From NCBI RefSeq assembly GCF_030272615.1, contig NC_081412.1, positions 103,406,796 through 103,470,795 of the forward strand: DNA of 64,000 nt, written 5' to 3'. How positions within the stretch are numbered: position 1 is the stretch's first letter; every line of letters begins with the position of its first letter. Shown here piece by piece: positions 13,097 through 24,107 of the stretch. A model generated the notes under the pieces. The model was not told where the DNA came from and made no database searches. It saw nothing but the letters and a program-made list of their open reading frames with translations. Position numbers and translations under genes: made by a program. The stretch is from Cryptomeria japonica. Lineage: Eukaryota > Streptophyta > Pinopsida > Cupressales > Cupressaceae.

Positions 13097-14296
13097 TATA
13101 GCGTCCTAAAATTGTGACACTTGCAATTTCGACTGCATTTGGGTCTTCACGATGGTGGCACAACATGGAACCTGAATGGAGACCCCGAAACTTGTTCATG
13201 ACATCAAAAATTGCATTTTTTAGCACCCTGACCTGATCCTCCTTGCACCCTGCTGTCCCGGGAGGTGGGACCATGGCACCCAGCGCCCTGGTCCTTGGCC
13301 CTATTTTGGGCCCGGTCTCTTTTGGGGCTTCGGGTCTTTAAGTTTGCAAATTGGAAAATAATCTTTCCTGGTCGGCCCAAGGTCGGAAAAATCAGTCTTT
13401 CAACCCTAATTGGCAAGTATATAAACTACATTTCCCCTCTCAGAAAGGGTAGATGTTAAGTAGATGGAAAAAGAGGCGGAAGAGATATTCAAACATTCAA
13501 GCATTCAAGCATTCAAGCATTCCTTCAAGCAATTGAGCATTCTAAGTCTCCATTCAAGGCTAAGTGTTGCATTCAAGACAAGGATTCAACCATTGAAGAG
13601 GAGATCACTTACAACATACAACATACAACAACATTTACACCTTCACATGTAAGAATACAAACATTCTTACAACAAGGTATCAGTACTTTATTACATTACA
13701 ATCATTTACATTTACAGCATTCTCATTTCTTGGTTAATTCCAAAACCGGGGTTTGACCTAAGGGAAAACCCCTAATCCCTAACCCCCCAATCGTCCTCTC
13801 TTTTCTGTGTGTAGGTTGCAGGTACACGGCTATAATTGAAGATCTAGAATCCTTGTGCAGAGACGAACAGATCCCCCTTGGTTTTGCAGATTTTTCGGAG
13901 GACCGTGTGCACGCCGGGCGCCATCATCCCGTCAACTTTCACTCAAATTTGCAGGATAGCGCCATCTCGACATTTACTGCTAATTCCAGGTCCGCAACTT
14001 CATCCCATATCCCTATCTCTGTTTATAAGTGAATCTTTCTCACTTTTCATGCATTCCTAGCTTAATCCTTCTATCTACATTCTTTACAAAAGAGGGTAGC
14101 CTTGCTGTCTTAACCCTTGAAACTCATTTAGAATCCAATCTTGCATTGTGTGGGATTGGATCTTGTGGGTTTCAACCCCTCTTTTGAATGTAAAGTCTCC
14201 CCTAAGTGAAAACCGTCAACCCTAGTGACCTCCTTTCTCTCTCCTTGGAGTGGTGGGGGGAACACTTAGGGTTCGATCACGATTTTCTGCTTTACA
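13097..14296 (+). mobile_element. solo LTR nested in gag
   Basis: A 1200 bp LTR bounded by a perfect TTACC duplication (13092-13096 and 14297-14301). It starts TATAGCGTCC, where the expected TG has become TA, and ends CTTTACA. A TATATAAA box at 13418-13425 supports the plus orientation. ATTCAAGC is repeated in tandem at about 13492-13530. The gag reading frame upstream and downstream joins once the LTR and one TTACC are disregarded, which confirms the boundaries. It is unrelated to the other two solo LTRs in this window. Confidence 0.85.
13418..13425 (+). promoter_or_regulatory. TATA box of solo LTR
   Basis: TATATAAA lies 322 bases into the LTR, a normal place for the U3 promoter of an LTR element. 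A transcript starting downstream would cover the ATTCAAGC repeats. Confidence 0.45.
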
Positions 14297-15172
14297 TTAC
14301 CCTTCCAGAAATTAAACCATTGTCTGATAGTCATCCTTATCCGTGCTAGTATGATGGTTCAAATTTGTCTCATTATCATCGTGTGCCTAGTCACGACACT
14401 AAGTGATGTTATCATCTTTGACATATTATCAAAGACCACATTGATAGTGGTGCAATCAAGGTGGATGCATGAAAGAACAAATCAAACAAGTCTGTTGACA
14501 AAACCAACAGTGACTTCCAAATCTTTACTGATTCCTTCCCTCCACACTCGACGAATTTCATTTCTGCACCTGAGCCTTCTTCGGATGATGGTCCATATGT
14601 GAGCATGATCACCATCACCCCAATTAGCTCACCTCTAGCCTAGAATGGGAAGGTATCTGATCTATCCTTGTCATTTACCCCTCTAGATGCCTTGTATTAT
14701 GGAGAGCCTGTTCCTCTTTACGTCCTGGCCAAGTTGAATAGTCAAACTATCACAGGTGTGATGGTTGAACCATCTAGCAGAGTCAATGTTATCATAGAGG
14801 AGACTCTCTTTGTGAATGACTAGAATAGACTAGCGTATGATGAATGTCGCCCAACCTTAAGGATGCGTGATGGGTTTTCTATTTTGCATCTTGGGTAGTA
14901 TCACCTTGATGGTCCTCGTAGGGCCTAAGGTAGTGTCCTCTATGTTTGTCGTCATCCCTGAGTTAGACCTCTTCCAAGTTAAGCTCAACATTCCTTCACT
15001 GATTTCTATGGAGGCGGTCCCTTTAGTTGTCCACAAATGTCTTAAATTCCCCCATGAAGGCATGATGCATGTCATCCAGGACACTGGATATCGACCCCTG
15101 ATTGCCCGTGGGGATTTTTTTGTTGGACCAGTTTTGGCCTACTTCGATGGAGTCCATGCTTTCCTATGGTGA

Positions 15173-17279
15173 TTTAATGTAGCGTGCTTATTATCAGTAT
15201 AAAATGTGGGAGTTGATCCCTAAATATGTGCAACCTAGTGTTTCATTACTACCTCCTGCATTGACCCCTCCTCCATCAATTTCATTCTTAGAGTGGGTAG
15301 TGCCTCATGTCTCCTCATAATCGAGGGTCAAGGCTAAACCTACATCCACCTAGGACTGCACATCCTACAACAATGTTTGTTGTTCCTGCGACTGTGCCTA
15401 ACGCAGGCAAGGGAAAGGCACCCATGATGTTGAAGTTCACAGCCCATCCTCCCTTCAAACTCCTGATCATGACTGGCATCCCTCGCCCATCCTTCTATGA
15501 GAAAGGGAAGCGCTCTTCTTGTGTTCCATCATCTCTACTTGCACCTTCCTCATATCCTATGCGAGCACCCTCTATTCCTCCAATCACTCCTTGAGAAAAA
15601 TGAGGTAGGGTGCCCATTGTTGTGAATGTCGTGCCTCTCCAGGATGCACCTCCTATTTCATCGGTTGGGCCTTCTCCCATCCTTGACACAATTTTGAAGG
15701 TGTCTCCTATGGAGCATGATGCTCTTGAGTCCTCTCCAACTTCGGTTGGTGGTCCTTACCTCCATCAGAATCAGCATGTGCATGAGTGTAAATGATTTCA
15801 ATGGGCTCGAGATGGAGAGGTCAATGTTGCCTTAAGTGCACTAGTATGGCTCTGATGCCTAGCGCTGTCGTTTTGGATCCTATTGCATCGGTGGCTCCCA
15901 TCTCTACTCCTGTTTTGGTCTTGCTCCCTACTGCTTTAGGGGTTTTCGATCAACCTCCCTCTAAATGGTTGTAGGTTTTCATTTCTCCATCTTTGGAGCC
16001 ACCTCTTATCACTTGTTTTTTGGACATGCCTCCCTTGTCTTGGCCCCTTAACATGTCACATACACAGGTGGTGCCTAGTGCATATTTGTCTGCCCCGCCT
16101 GCTTCACCACCGCTCTAGCATCCAATTTTTCCTGGGGTCCTTTAGCCTGCTATGGTTGATAGGAGGCCTAACACTCCTATCTAGTGTAAACACAATTTTG
16201 AGCAGGGCCCTTTTCCAAAATTTTGACGGTGCATCTTTTCAGGTATGTTCTTCATCCCTCCCTTTTCTTGTCTCAGTGCCTGCTGGTTTGCCTATTTCTA
16301 TTTGTATGATCGAGAAGGCCCCACATTCTCTTGAGTTTGTCACTACCCCTCTTCTAGAGGCTGGCAGTCTCATTCTTGTTTCATCCTCTCCAAGTGAGTC
16401 ACCTACTTTCTCCATAAAATCTTGCATGTTTGACTCCATGGAGGACATCTCGGCCTTGTCTATAATCTTCACACAATCGTTGACCCTCACCTCATCCGAG
16501 CCTGTAGACAAAGACATTTCTATTTCTTTGTCTCTTTCTCTCACTGTTGGTGAGGCACCTGGTGCGGCCCTTGCGATAGTCCCTTTTAGAGCTCACCACC
16601 CTTCTCCCTATGACCTATATTGGGAGGATGAGGCTCTTCTTTAGGATGATGATCTCCTGCAGTATGATCCCCTCCTAAGGGATGATTGTTAGGACTTTTA
16701 TTTTTCATCTACATCTATTTTCATGTGTGTGACTATGTTCCCCCGTGCTTTCTTTATCTATTTGTTCCCTTCTGCATGACCCAAGTTACTCCATAGGTAC
16801 TTGGATATGGGAGGTTTCCTGTCTTTATCCATTGTGCTCTCTTGACGGACTTGAGTTACTTCATAGGTGCTCAGATACAAGGGATTTTCTGTCATACACA
16901 TTCCTCTATTTTTCTACCTCCTTCTTCTATTTTTCGTATCTTTCTTTTCAACATTCAGGAATGATGCAAAGCATTGGGGGCATCCCTTACTTTCTTCCAT
17001 GTTGACCCAAATTTTTATTTTCTCTTTGTCTTCATGTGCTCTTCTTGAAATCCGATAAATTTGGCACTATGATGATACACCCATCTTGTAGTGATACTAT
17101 ATATCCTTTTGACACTGCTATGGGTTTGATGCCAAACTATCAGATCCCCCTATCCTCTTGCATTGCATCTTTTGATATTGTGGATATCTATGTACCACTT
17201 GCTCTTGATGGAATTCCACGAAAACATCTTTCCATGTTGATGTGTCACAACTGCTATTCTCCTTAGAATGACATGCCTT
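15173..17279 (+). pseudogene. Pro/Ser-rich extension after the protease, degenerate
   Basis: Open stretches continue past the protease-like domain (15307-15594, 15610-15795, 16078-16644) in Pro-, Ser- and Leu-rich sequence. An acidic YDLYWEDEALL segment lies near 16640. There is no YMDD-like box, no RNase H DGA motif, and no integrase zinc finger or DDE spacing. I take this as a non-catalytic C-terminal extension of the gag-protease protein, now full of stops. The function is unknown. Confidence 0.45.
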
Positions 17280-17976
17280 CTATGCCTATCATTCTAAGGG
17301 GGGCCATCATATCTACACTTATCTTTTTAGCTTTGGCATTTATCCTTTTAGCTTTTGCATTGGTGTCTTTTATTGATTTTTTTTCGTTGTTTGCCTAGGT
17401 GGAGGCCAAACCACTTGATCTTTTTCTTTTTCCAGATCATCTAGGTAGGTGCCAAACCACTTGATCTTTTCTTTTACCACAATCACCTACATGGGGGCCA
17501 ATCTACTACTTACCAAATTTATCTACCCTATCGCATGGCTATCTAGCGCGTCGCTACCCATGCTATCAAATTTATCTTTATTTACCCTATTGTATGCCTA
17601 TCTAGCATGTCGCTACCCATGCTAGAAATATTTAATCTTTATCTACCCTATCGTATGGTTTTCCATACTGACATATCACGCCCTATTGTATGGCCATTTA
17701 GCATAACACAACTTGCTACCCATACTGGTATATCTTATACCAATGGCGGTTGCTTATCTGATATCTTTTTGTAGCTAGTGGATTTCCTCTAGAGCAAGGT
17801 TTGTTTTTGTCATGCTATCTTATCCATTTCTTTATCTTATCATCCATCACGCTAGTCTGCAGCTAGTGTGTTTGAGATATACCAAATAGCAAAATCTGCC
17901 AACCTATCCCAACTCTTCTTTCTCTGTTTCTTCATTTACTTTAGCTTCACATCCCTCGAAAAAGGCATGCTCACTA
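17280..17976 (+). repeat. short tandem duplications before the 3' LTR
   Basis: Three tandem motifs occur in the 3' internal untranslated region. A TTTTTAGCTTTGGCATT-like segment occurs twice at about 17323-17362. GGCCAAACCACTTGATCTTT-like segments occur at about 17400-17480. A unit of about 60-90 bp containing CTACCCTAT, a TATCTAGC stretch and CGCTACCCATGCTA recurs at about 17518-17740. Confidence 0.6.
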
Positions 17977-17990
17977 AAGTGGGGGCAAAA
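17977..17990 (+). other. polypurine tract
   Basis: AAGTGGGGGCAAAA is purine-rich and directly abuts the first TG of the 3' LTR at 17991. This is where plus-strand priming occurs in LTR elements. Confidence 0.6.
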
Positions 17991-18010
17991 TGTAATATCA
18001 AAAATATTAT
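17991..18010 (+). repeat. 3' LTR, first 20 bases
   Basis: Identical to the first 20 bases of the 5' LTR (10161-10180). The LTR stops here because a TIR element is inserted. The last four bases (TTAT, 18007-18010) are the left copy of its target-site duplication. Confidence 0.85.
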
Positions 18011-18027
18011 GGGTATGTGCAGGATCA
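18011..18027 (+). repeat. left terminal inverted repeat
   Basis: GGGTATGTGCAGGATCA. It differs from the right end only at positions 5 and 6 (AT against TA). Confidence 0.8.
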
Positions 18028-18269
18028 TGGTGTGCCAAAACAAACCCTTAAGTGGCAATGAAATTTTAGAAAATCAGAGTTATGCAACTTGACATGAAAA
18101 TTTGAATAAGTTGTGAACATTATTTTTAAAATATGTAAGAAGAGAATATATATAAAATTGAAAGTAGTTTCTAAGCTACTAGTTGTTTTTTGGAAAAAAA
18201 AATCCTATTTGATGAAAATTTCAAATTTCAATGCAGTGGCACTAAAATTTCAGGAAAAAAATAAGTACA

Positions 18270-18640
18270 CATATGTCTGACCACCCTAATCACAATCAAA
18301 TCATAATATATTTTTATAAAATTTATAATATAAGTATTAGACTCATGTTCGGATGTGACACATTTTTAAAATTTTTTTTTTATAAAGTAAATAATTATTT
18401 ATGAATTTTTTACTACAACTTTTCAGAAATTTAGAAAGTCCTACATCTGACCACCTTAAATTGGTCAAAATCTTATGAATTTTTTATTTTTTTAATTTTT
18501 TGTGATAGCAGACGAAGCATAGGATGTGATGCATGTTTCGGTTTCAAAAAATGTTATGCCATTTGAAAGTCAATCAGCATATCAATTAGGACTATTGTCA
18601 GAATTCAATTAGAAAATAAATAATTATTATTTATTAAAGT
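18270..18640. repeat. subterminal tandem duplication of about 170 bp
   Basis: TCTGACCACC occurs at 18276 and 18446, and GGATGTGA followed by CACAT or TGCAT at 18351 and 18522, so the two diverged units are offset by about 170 bp. The surrounding AT-rich DNA has no coding region. Confidence 0.55.
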
Positions 18641-18751
18641 CAAAATAAGAGAAGCCTTATATTGTTGGAAAGTTGGGGACATCCTTAAAAAACCCTTTTC
18701 ATTTTATCAATTTTGGCTACAAAAAAAGACGTCAGCCACCAGTGTAAAGTC

Positions 18752-18752
<1 letters not shown>

Positions 18753-18802
<50 letters not shown>

Positions 18803-18868
18803 GGAGGGGGAAGGGAAAGATGGGTAGAGGGAAGGGAGAGAGAGATAGAGAGAGAGAGATGGAGAGAT

Positions 18869-18914
<46 letters not shown>

Positions 18915-19066
18915 GGAGAGGGGGAAGGGAGAGAGAGAGATAGAGAGAGATTAGGGGAGAGGGATAGAGAGAGATTAGGGGAGAGAGAGAGAGAGAGAGA
19001 AGGAGAGGGAGAGAGAGCTTAGAGGAGAGAGAGAGAGATTAGGGGAGAGGGGGAGAGAGAGAGATT
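18753..19066 (+). repeat. GA-rich simple repeat
   Basis: Long AG dinucleotide runs with GGGGAAGGG and ATTAGG interruptions. It directly abuts the satellite array and is the complement of the CT tract at its other end (21804-21841). Confidence 0.9.
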
Positions 19067-21802
19067 AAGACACCATAGGACCCAAAGCGACCCAATATGG
19101 TGTCATAACGGGTCGTATGGAATCCTAAGTGGTCATAAGGGTTCATGGGACACCATATGACCCCTAAGGACAACATACGACCCCTTATGACACCATATGG
19201 TGTCATTAGGGGTCATATGGTGTCCATAGGTGTCATATGGTGTACTAGGACACCATATGACCCCTTAAGACACCAAACTGTGTGTTATTGGTCATATGTT
19301 GTCCTAAGGGGTCATAAGACACCATATGACCCAAAGCGACCAAATATGGTGTCATTAAGGGTTTAATGGTGTCCTAAGGGGTCATATGATGTCTTAAAGG
19401 GGTCATATGACACAATATGACCCACTAGGACACAATATGACCCATAATGACCAAATATGGTGTCTCAAGGGGTCATATGGTGTCCTAAGGGGTCATAGGA
19501 CACCATATGACCCAAAGTGACCCAATATGGTGTCATAACGGGTCATATGGTGTCCCAAGACACCATATGACCCCTATGGACACCATAGGACCCTTAAGAC
19601 ACCAAATCATGTCGTTAGGGGTCATATGGTGTCCCATGAACCCTTATGACCTCTTAGGACACCATATGACCCCTAATGACACCATATTGGGTCGCTTTGG
19701 GTCATATTGTATCCTAAGGGGTCATATTGTGTCCTAAGGGGTCCTATGGTGTCCCAAGACACCATATGACCCCTATGGACACCAAATGACCCCCAACGAC
19801 ACCATAAGACCCCTTAAGACACCAAATCATGTTGTTAGGGGTCATATTGTGTCTTACGACCCCTTAGAACACCATATGACCCTTAACGACACAATTTGGT
19901 GTCTTAAGGGGTTCTATGGTATCCCAAGACACCATATGACCCCTATGGACACAATATGACCCCTAACGACACCATAGGACCCCTTAAGACACCAAATCAT
20001 GTCGTTAGGGATCATATGGTGTCCTAAGGGGTTGTAGGACACAATATGACCCAAAGAAACCCAATATGGTGTCATTAGGGGTCATATCATGTCCTAAGAG
20101 GTCATAAGGGTTCATGGGACACCATATGACCCCTTAGGACACCTTATGACCCATAACGACATGATTTGGTGTCTTAAGGGGTCCTATGGTGTCGTTAGGG
20201 GTCATTTGGTGTCCATAGGGGTCATTTGGTGTCCATAGGGGTCATATGATGTCTTGGGACACCATATGACCTCTAATGACACCATATTGGGTCGCTTTGG
20301 GTCATATTGTGTCCTAAGGGGTCATATTGTGTCCTATGACCCCTTAGGACACCATATGACCCCTTAGGACACCATATGACCCCTTAGGACCCCTTAAGAC
20401 ACCAAATCATGTCGTTAGGGGTCATATTGTGTCTTATGACCCCTTAGGACACCATATGACCCCTAATGACACAATTTGGTGTCTTAAGGGGTCCTACGAT
20501 GTCCAAAAACACCACACGACCCCTAGGGACACCATATGACCCCTAACAACACCATAGGACCCCTTAAGAAACCAAATCATGTCGTTAGGGGTCATATGGT
20601 GTCCTAAGGGGTCATATGGTGTCCCATGAACCCTTATGACCTCTTAGGACACCATATGACCCCTAATGACACCATATTGGGTCGCTCTAGGTGATATTGT
20701 GTCCTAAGGGGTTATATTGTGGCATATGACCCCTTAGGACACCATATGACCCCTAATGACATGATTTGGTGTCTTAAGGGGTCCTATGGTGTCATTAGGG
20801 GTCATATGGTATCCATAGGGGTCATATGGTGTCTTGGGACATCATAGGACCCCTTAAGACACCAAATTGTGTCGTTAGGGGTCATATGGTGTCCTAAGGG
20901 GTCATAGGATACAATATGACCCCTTAGGACACAATATGACCCAAAGCGACCCAATATGGTGTCATTAGGGGTCATATGGTGTCCCAAGACATCATATGAC
21001 CCCTATGGATACCATATGACCCCTAACAACACCATAGGACCCCTTAAGACACCAAATCATGTCATTAGGGGTCATATGGTGTCCCATGAACCCTTATGAC
21101 CTCTTAGGACACCATATGACCCCTAATGACACCATATTGGGTCACTTTGGGTCATATTGTGTCCTAAGGGGTCATATTTTGTCCTACGACCCCTTAGAAC
21201 ACCATATGACCCCTAATGACATGATTTGGTGTCTTAAGGGGTCCTATGGTGTTGTTAGGGGTCATATGGTGTCCATAGGGGTTCATGGGACACCATATAA
21301 CCCCTTAGGACACCATATGACCCCTAATGACACAATTTGGTGTCTTAAAGGGTCTTATGGTGTCCCAAGACACCATATGACCCCTATGGACACCATATGA
21401 CCCCTAACGACACCATAGGACCCCTTAAGACACCAAATCATGTCATTAGGGGTCATGTTGTGTCTTACGACCCCTTAGGACACCATATGACCCCTAATGA
21501 CATAATTTGGTGTCTTAAGGGGTCCTATGGTGTCCCAAGACACCATATGACCCCTATGGACACCATATGACCCCTAACAACAACATAGGACCCCTTAAGA
21601 CACCAAATCATGTCTTTGGGGGTCATATGGTGTCCCATGAACCCTTATGACCTCTTAGGACACCATATGACCCCTAATGACACCATATTGGGTCGCTTTG
21701 GGTCATATTGTGTCCCACGACCCCTTAGGACACCATATGACCCCTAACGACATGATTTGGTGTCTTAAGGGGTCCTATGGTGTCGTTAGGGGTCATATGG
21801 TG

Positions 21803-21803
<1 letters not shown>
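19067..21803. repeat. 2.7 kb satellite array with units in both orientations
   Basis: The array is built from a unit of about 20 bp, GGTCATATGGTGTCCTAAGG, and its reverse complement CCTTAGGACACCATATGACC, interleaved throughout. Variants such as ACCAAATCATGTCGTTAGGG define larger blocks; near-identical blocks begin at about 19600, 20572, 21052 and 21601. Because both orientations alternate, any single strand can fold into many long hairpins. The open frames across it (for example 19145-19366 and 21059-21400) are only translations of the repeat. Confidence 0.9.

Positions 21804-21841
<38 letters not shown>
21804..21841 (+). repeat. CT simple repeat
   Basis: A 38 bp CT dinucleotide run directly after the last satellite unit. 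With the GA tract at 18753-19066 it gives the block complementary outer arms. Confidence 0.9.
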
Positions 21842-21842
<1 letters not shown>

Positions 21843-21860
21843 AAATATGACTAATAAAAT

Positions 21861-21990
21861 TCGATATCCGATTTAATCGTATATTGGATTTCTGCCATGT
21901 GGTAGTTTACTAAATAAATGGTGGCAATGGGAAAAATTTTGCCATCCACAAATTTTTGTACTAAAATCGGATATCTGATATTCGATTTTA
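21861..21990. promoter_or_regulatory. GATATC-centred motifs upstream of the plus-strand gene
   Basis: TCGATATCCGATTT at 21861-21874, and an imperfect inverted repeat at 21963-21990 whose arms are AAAATCGGATATC and GATATTCGATTTT. They lie about 190-320 bases upstream of the ATG at 22179. Confidence 0.35.
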
Positions 21991-22178
21991 GTAGAAAAAA
22001 AAGAAAAAAAGGGTTTGTGGGCCATTTTGTAGATTCTAATGGCCCACAATCTGCATATTTTGTTTTCTATCAAGGATCATGGGTTTTCAGACAGCTAGAG
22101 ACAAATTTGTGCTTTTGGGAGATTCTTAAAGTGAAAACTTACACTGTCAATCACGAAGGAGCATATGTGTGGAGGGAA

Positions 22179-22903
22179 ATGGGGAGTAGTAGTCGTTGGA
22201 AGTCTAAACGCAAAAGAAAACTTTCAAATGACCAAATTGAAGTGTATAGAGAAAGAGATAGAGAATGTCATAGGAGGAGAAGACAAGGTATGTTAAATAT
22301 TGCTAATGTTACTTCAACTGAAGAGGAAATTGAATTTGAAAATGTGCCACAAGTTATTGAAAATGAAAATGTAGATTTTGAAAGTGAAAATATTGAAAAT
22401 TTTGAAAATGTTGAAAGTGATAATGAAAATTCTCAACATGTGGAAAATTTTGATAGAGGAGGTGAAAATGTGGAAAAATTTAACATTGAAGGTGGAATTG
22501 CTCAACCAAGTGAACCATATGTAACACCTAATTACTTTAGAAATGAAGACCCTCTCGTGGATGAAAGAGAAATTCCAAATCCAAGACCTTCAAGAACCCC
22601 AAAATGGTTATTTGAAATCGATGAGAACATTATTGCGAATCTTGAAGGTAAGAGGTCAACAAGAACCATTCGGTTGTGGGCTGCACAACTTTTCAATCAA
22701 AATTTTAGCAATAAGACATTGACCGAGCAATGCCAACTCTTTGTTCAATTGCTAAAGATGATAAAGATGAGACCATTGCTAAACAAATTGAAGATTCATA
22801 TGAACAAGAAGATGGAGAGAAATTCTATTATTGCAAAGTTGTATTGATAATGAAAAAAATTCATGTTTGCATATCCCTTGATGGATGTCACATTCAAGTG
22901 TAA
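22179..22903 (+). pseudogene. unrecognised TIR-element gene, basic N terminus and Asn/Glu repeats
   Basis: I chose the ATG at 22179 (product MGSSSRWKSKRKRKL) because the protein-like composition begins there, although the frame is open from 21918. The N terminus is strongly basic (KSKRKRK, then RECHRRRRQG), as in a nuclear-localisation or DNA-binding segment. Residues about 60-105 are acidic repeats of ENVE, ENIENFENVE type. A more ordinary region follows (TPKWLFEIDENIIANLEGKR). Near 22700-22720 the sensible frame moves by one base and continues as DIDRAMPTLCSIAKDDKDET up to a stop at 22901-22903, ending CISLDGCHIQV. It could be the 5' part of a transposase whose catalytic part is lost. I do not recognise the family. 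Confidence 0.45.
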
Positions 22904-22988
22904 TGGTAATTATGTGTATACAATACATGGAAATATTCATGATCATTATGTTTCTACAGTGTAATGCTTGTTTATATATAATTTTAGA

Positions 22989-23635
22989 ACTTAGGGCGCT
23001 CAAGGGACGACGCCAGTAGGGTATGACCCCGAGCATTCGATCGAGTGGGGGGGAAAATAGGAGCATGCATAGGGTAATAATGCCTAATTAGACATGTCGG
23101 AGTCGATGGTTCATCATCGTGAAGAGCAGAACGAGAAATCAACCACGCGACAACATTCCATTGAGTGAGATTGATGATTTTTTTGCCAACAAAAAAATTG
23201 CTACCCTAATAAAACCGTATGGAAAATTGAAAAATCGAGATAGGCTTTTGTAGGGACCCCTCTCATGGCCTCGTAGGTTCAAACGGATTGTTTGTAGGTG
23301 CCATGGATTTTGAGTTAGGGCCCGTCAAAGTTTGACAATTTTGAGCACTTAGGACGCTCAAGGGACGATGTCGGTAGGGTATGACCCCGAGTGTTTGATC
23401 GAGTGGGGGGGAAAATAGGAGCATGTGCAGGGTAATAATGCCTAACTAGACATGTCGGAGCCTCCGGTTCATCATTGTGACGAGCAAAACAAGAAATCAG
23501 CCACGCGACAACATTCAATTGAGTGAGACTGACAATTTTTTTGCCAACCGAAAAATTCCTGCCCTAATAAAACCCCGAGCATTCAACCAAGGTGGGGGGC
23601 AAAATAGGACCATGCATAGGGTAATAATGAATTGT
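22989..23635. repeat. 358 bp tandem repeat, nearly two units
   Basis: ACTTAGGGCGCTCAAGGGAC at 22989 recurs as ACTTAGGACGCTCAAGGGAC at 23347, giving a 358 bp period. Both units carry GTAGGGTATGACCCCGAG, CGAGTGGGGGGGAAAATAGG, CCACGCGACAACATTC and CCCTAATAAAACC. A short third piece (CCCCGAGCATTCAACC..., about 23573) breaks off into the following minisatellite. I see no coding potential. Confidence 0.8.
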
Positions 23636-23840
23636 ATCAAGTATTGTTCATTAAATGAATTGTATTGTATTGTTCATTAAATGAATTGTATTGTTCATGA
23701 ATTGTATTGTATTGTTGATTAAATGAATTGTATTGTTCATTAAATGAATTGTATTGTATTGCTCATTAAATGAATTATATTGTTCATTATAAAAACAACA
23801 CTTCCAATGAAATGAAATGAATTGTATTGTTCATTTAATA
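23625..23840. repeat. minisatellite of ATGAATTGTATTGTTCATTAA units
   Basis: Units of about 11 and 21 bp (GAATTGTATTGTTCATTAAAT) repeat head to tail with small length changes, ending near a TTCATTTAATAGC segment. It follows the truncated third copy of the 358 bp repeat. Confidence 0.8.
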
Positions 23841-24107
23841 GCAATTATTAACCATTGTTAATTATTGGAATGAAGATTAAAGATTTCCATGCTAACACCA
23901 CACACAGATGAGCAACAATTTATATGATCGAATATCAACTTTTGTATATATAAAAATGTCAAATGATTACAAATTTATGTCCATACACAAATATGGCATA
24001 AACGCCAACTAAAACAAAATGTATGTCTAAATATGTGAATGTATGTCCATATACAAAATATACATGCCAACTAGACATGTAAGCATCCCAGAACTATCTA
24101 TAACATC

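Larger units (their letters stand above)
11505..15172 (+). pseudogene. retrotransposon gag and protease-like region, degenerate and split by a solo LTR
   Basis: Gag would form the retrotransposon capsid. An N-terminal piece starts at 11505. The capsid core is clear at about 12540-12910: a GK.LEWY motif, then a helix-rich segment with LHCKQK- and ITDFISRYQ-like stretches and DLQRMFIDNLQATLREKL. The frame runs to the insertion site at 13096 and resumes at 14302 with a LPEIKPL segment, as expected for this gag family. From about 14690 to 15150 comes a protease-like domain: VMVEPSSRVNVIIEETLF, then a VGPKVVSS segment and a C-terminal GYRPLIARGD. A canonical D-T/S-G-A active site is not seen; EPSS stands in its place. 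Stops and frameshifts are frequent, so no product is expected. Confidence 0.75.

Noticed and set aside
19145-21400. Open frames of 60-113 codons in the satellite (GHHMTPNDT-type proteins)
   Set aside because: They are direct translations of the 20 bp repeat, exist on both strands, and have no start context or other support.
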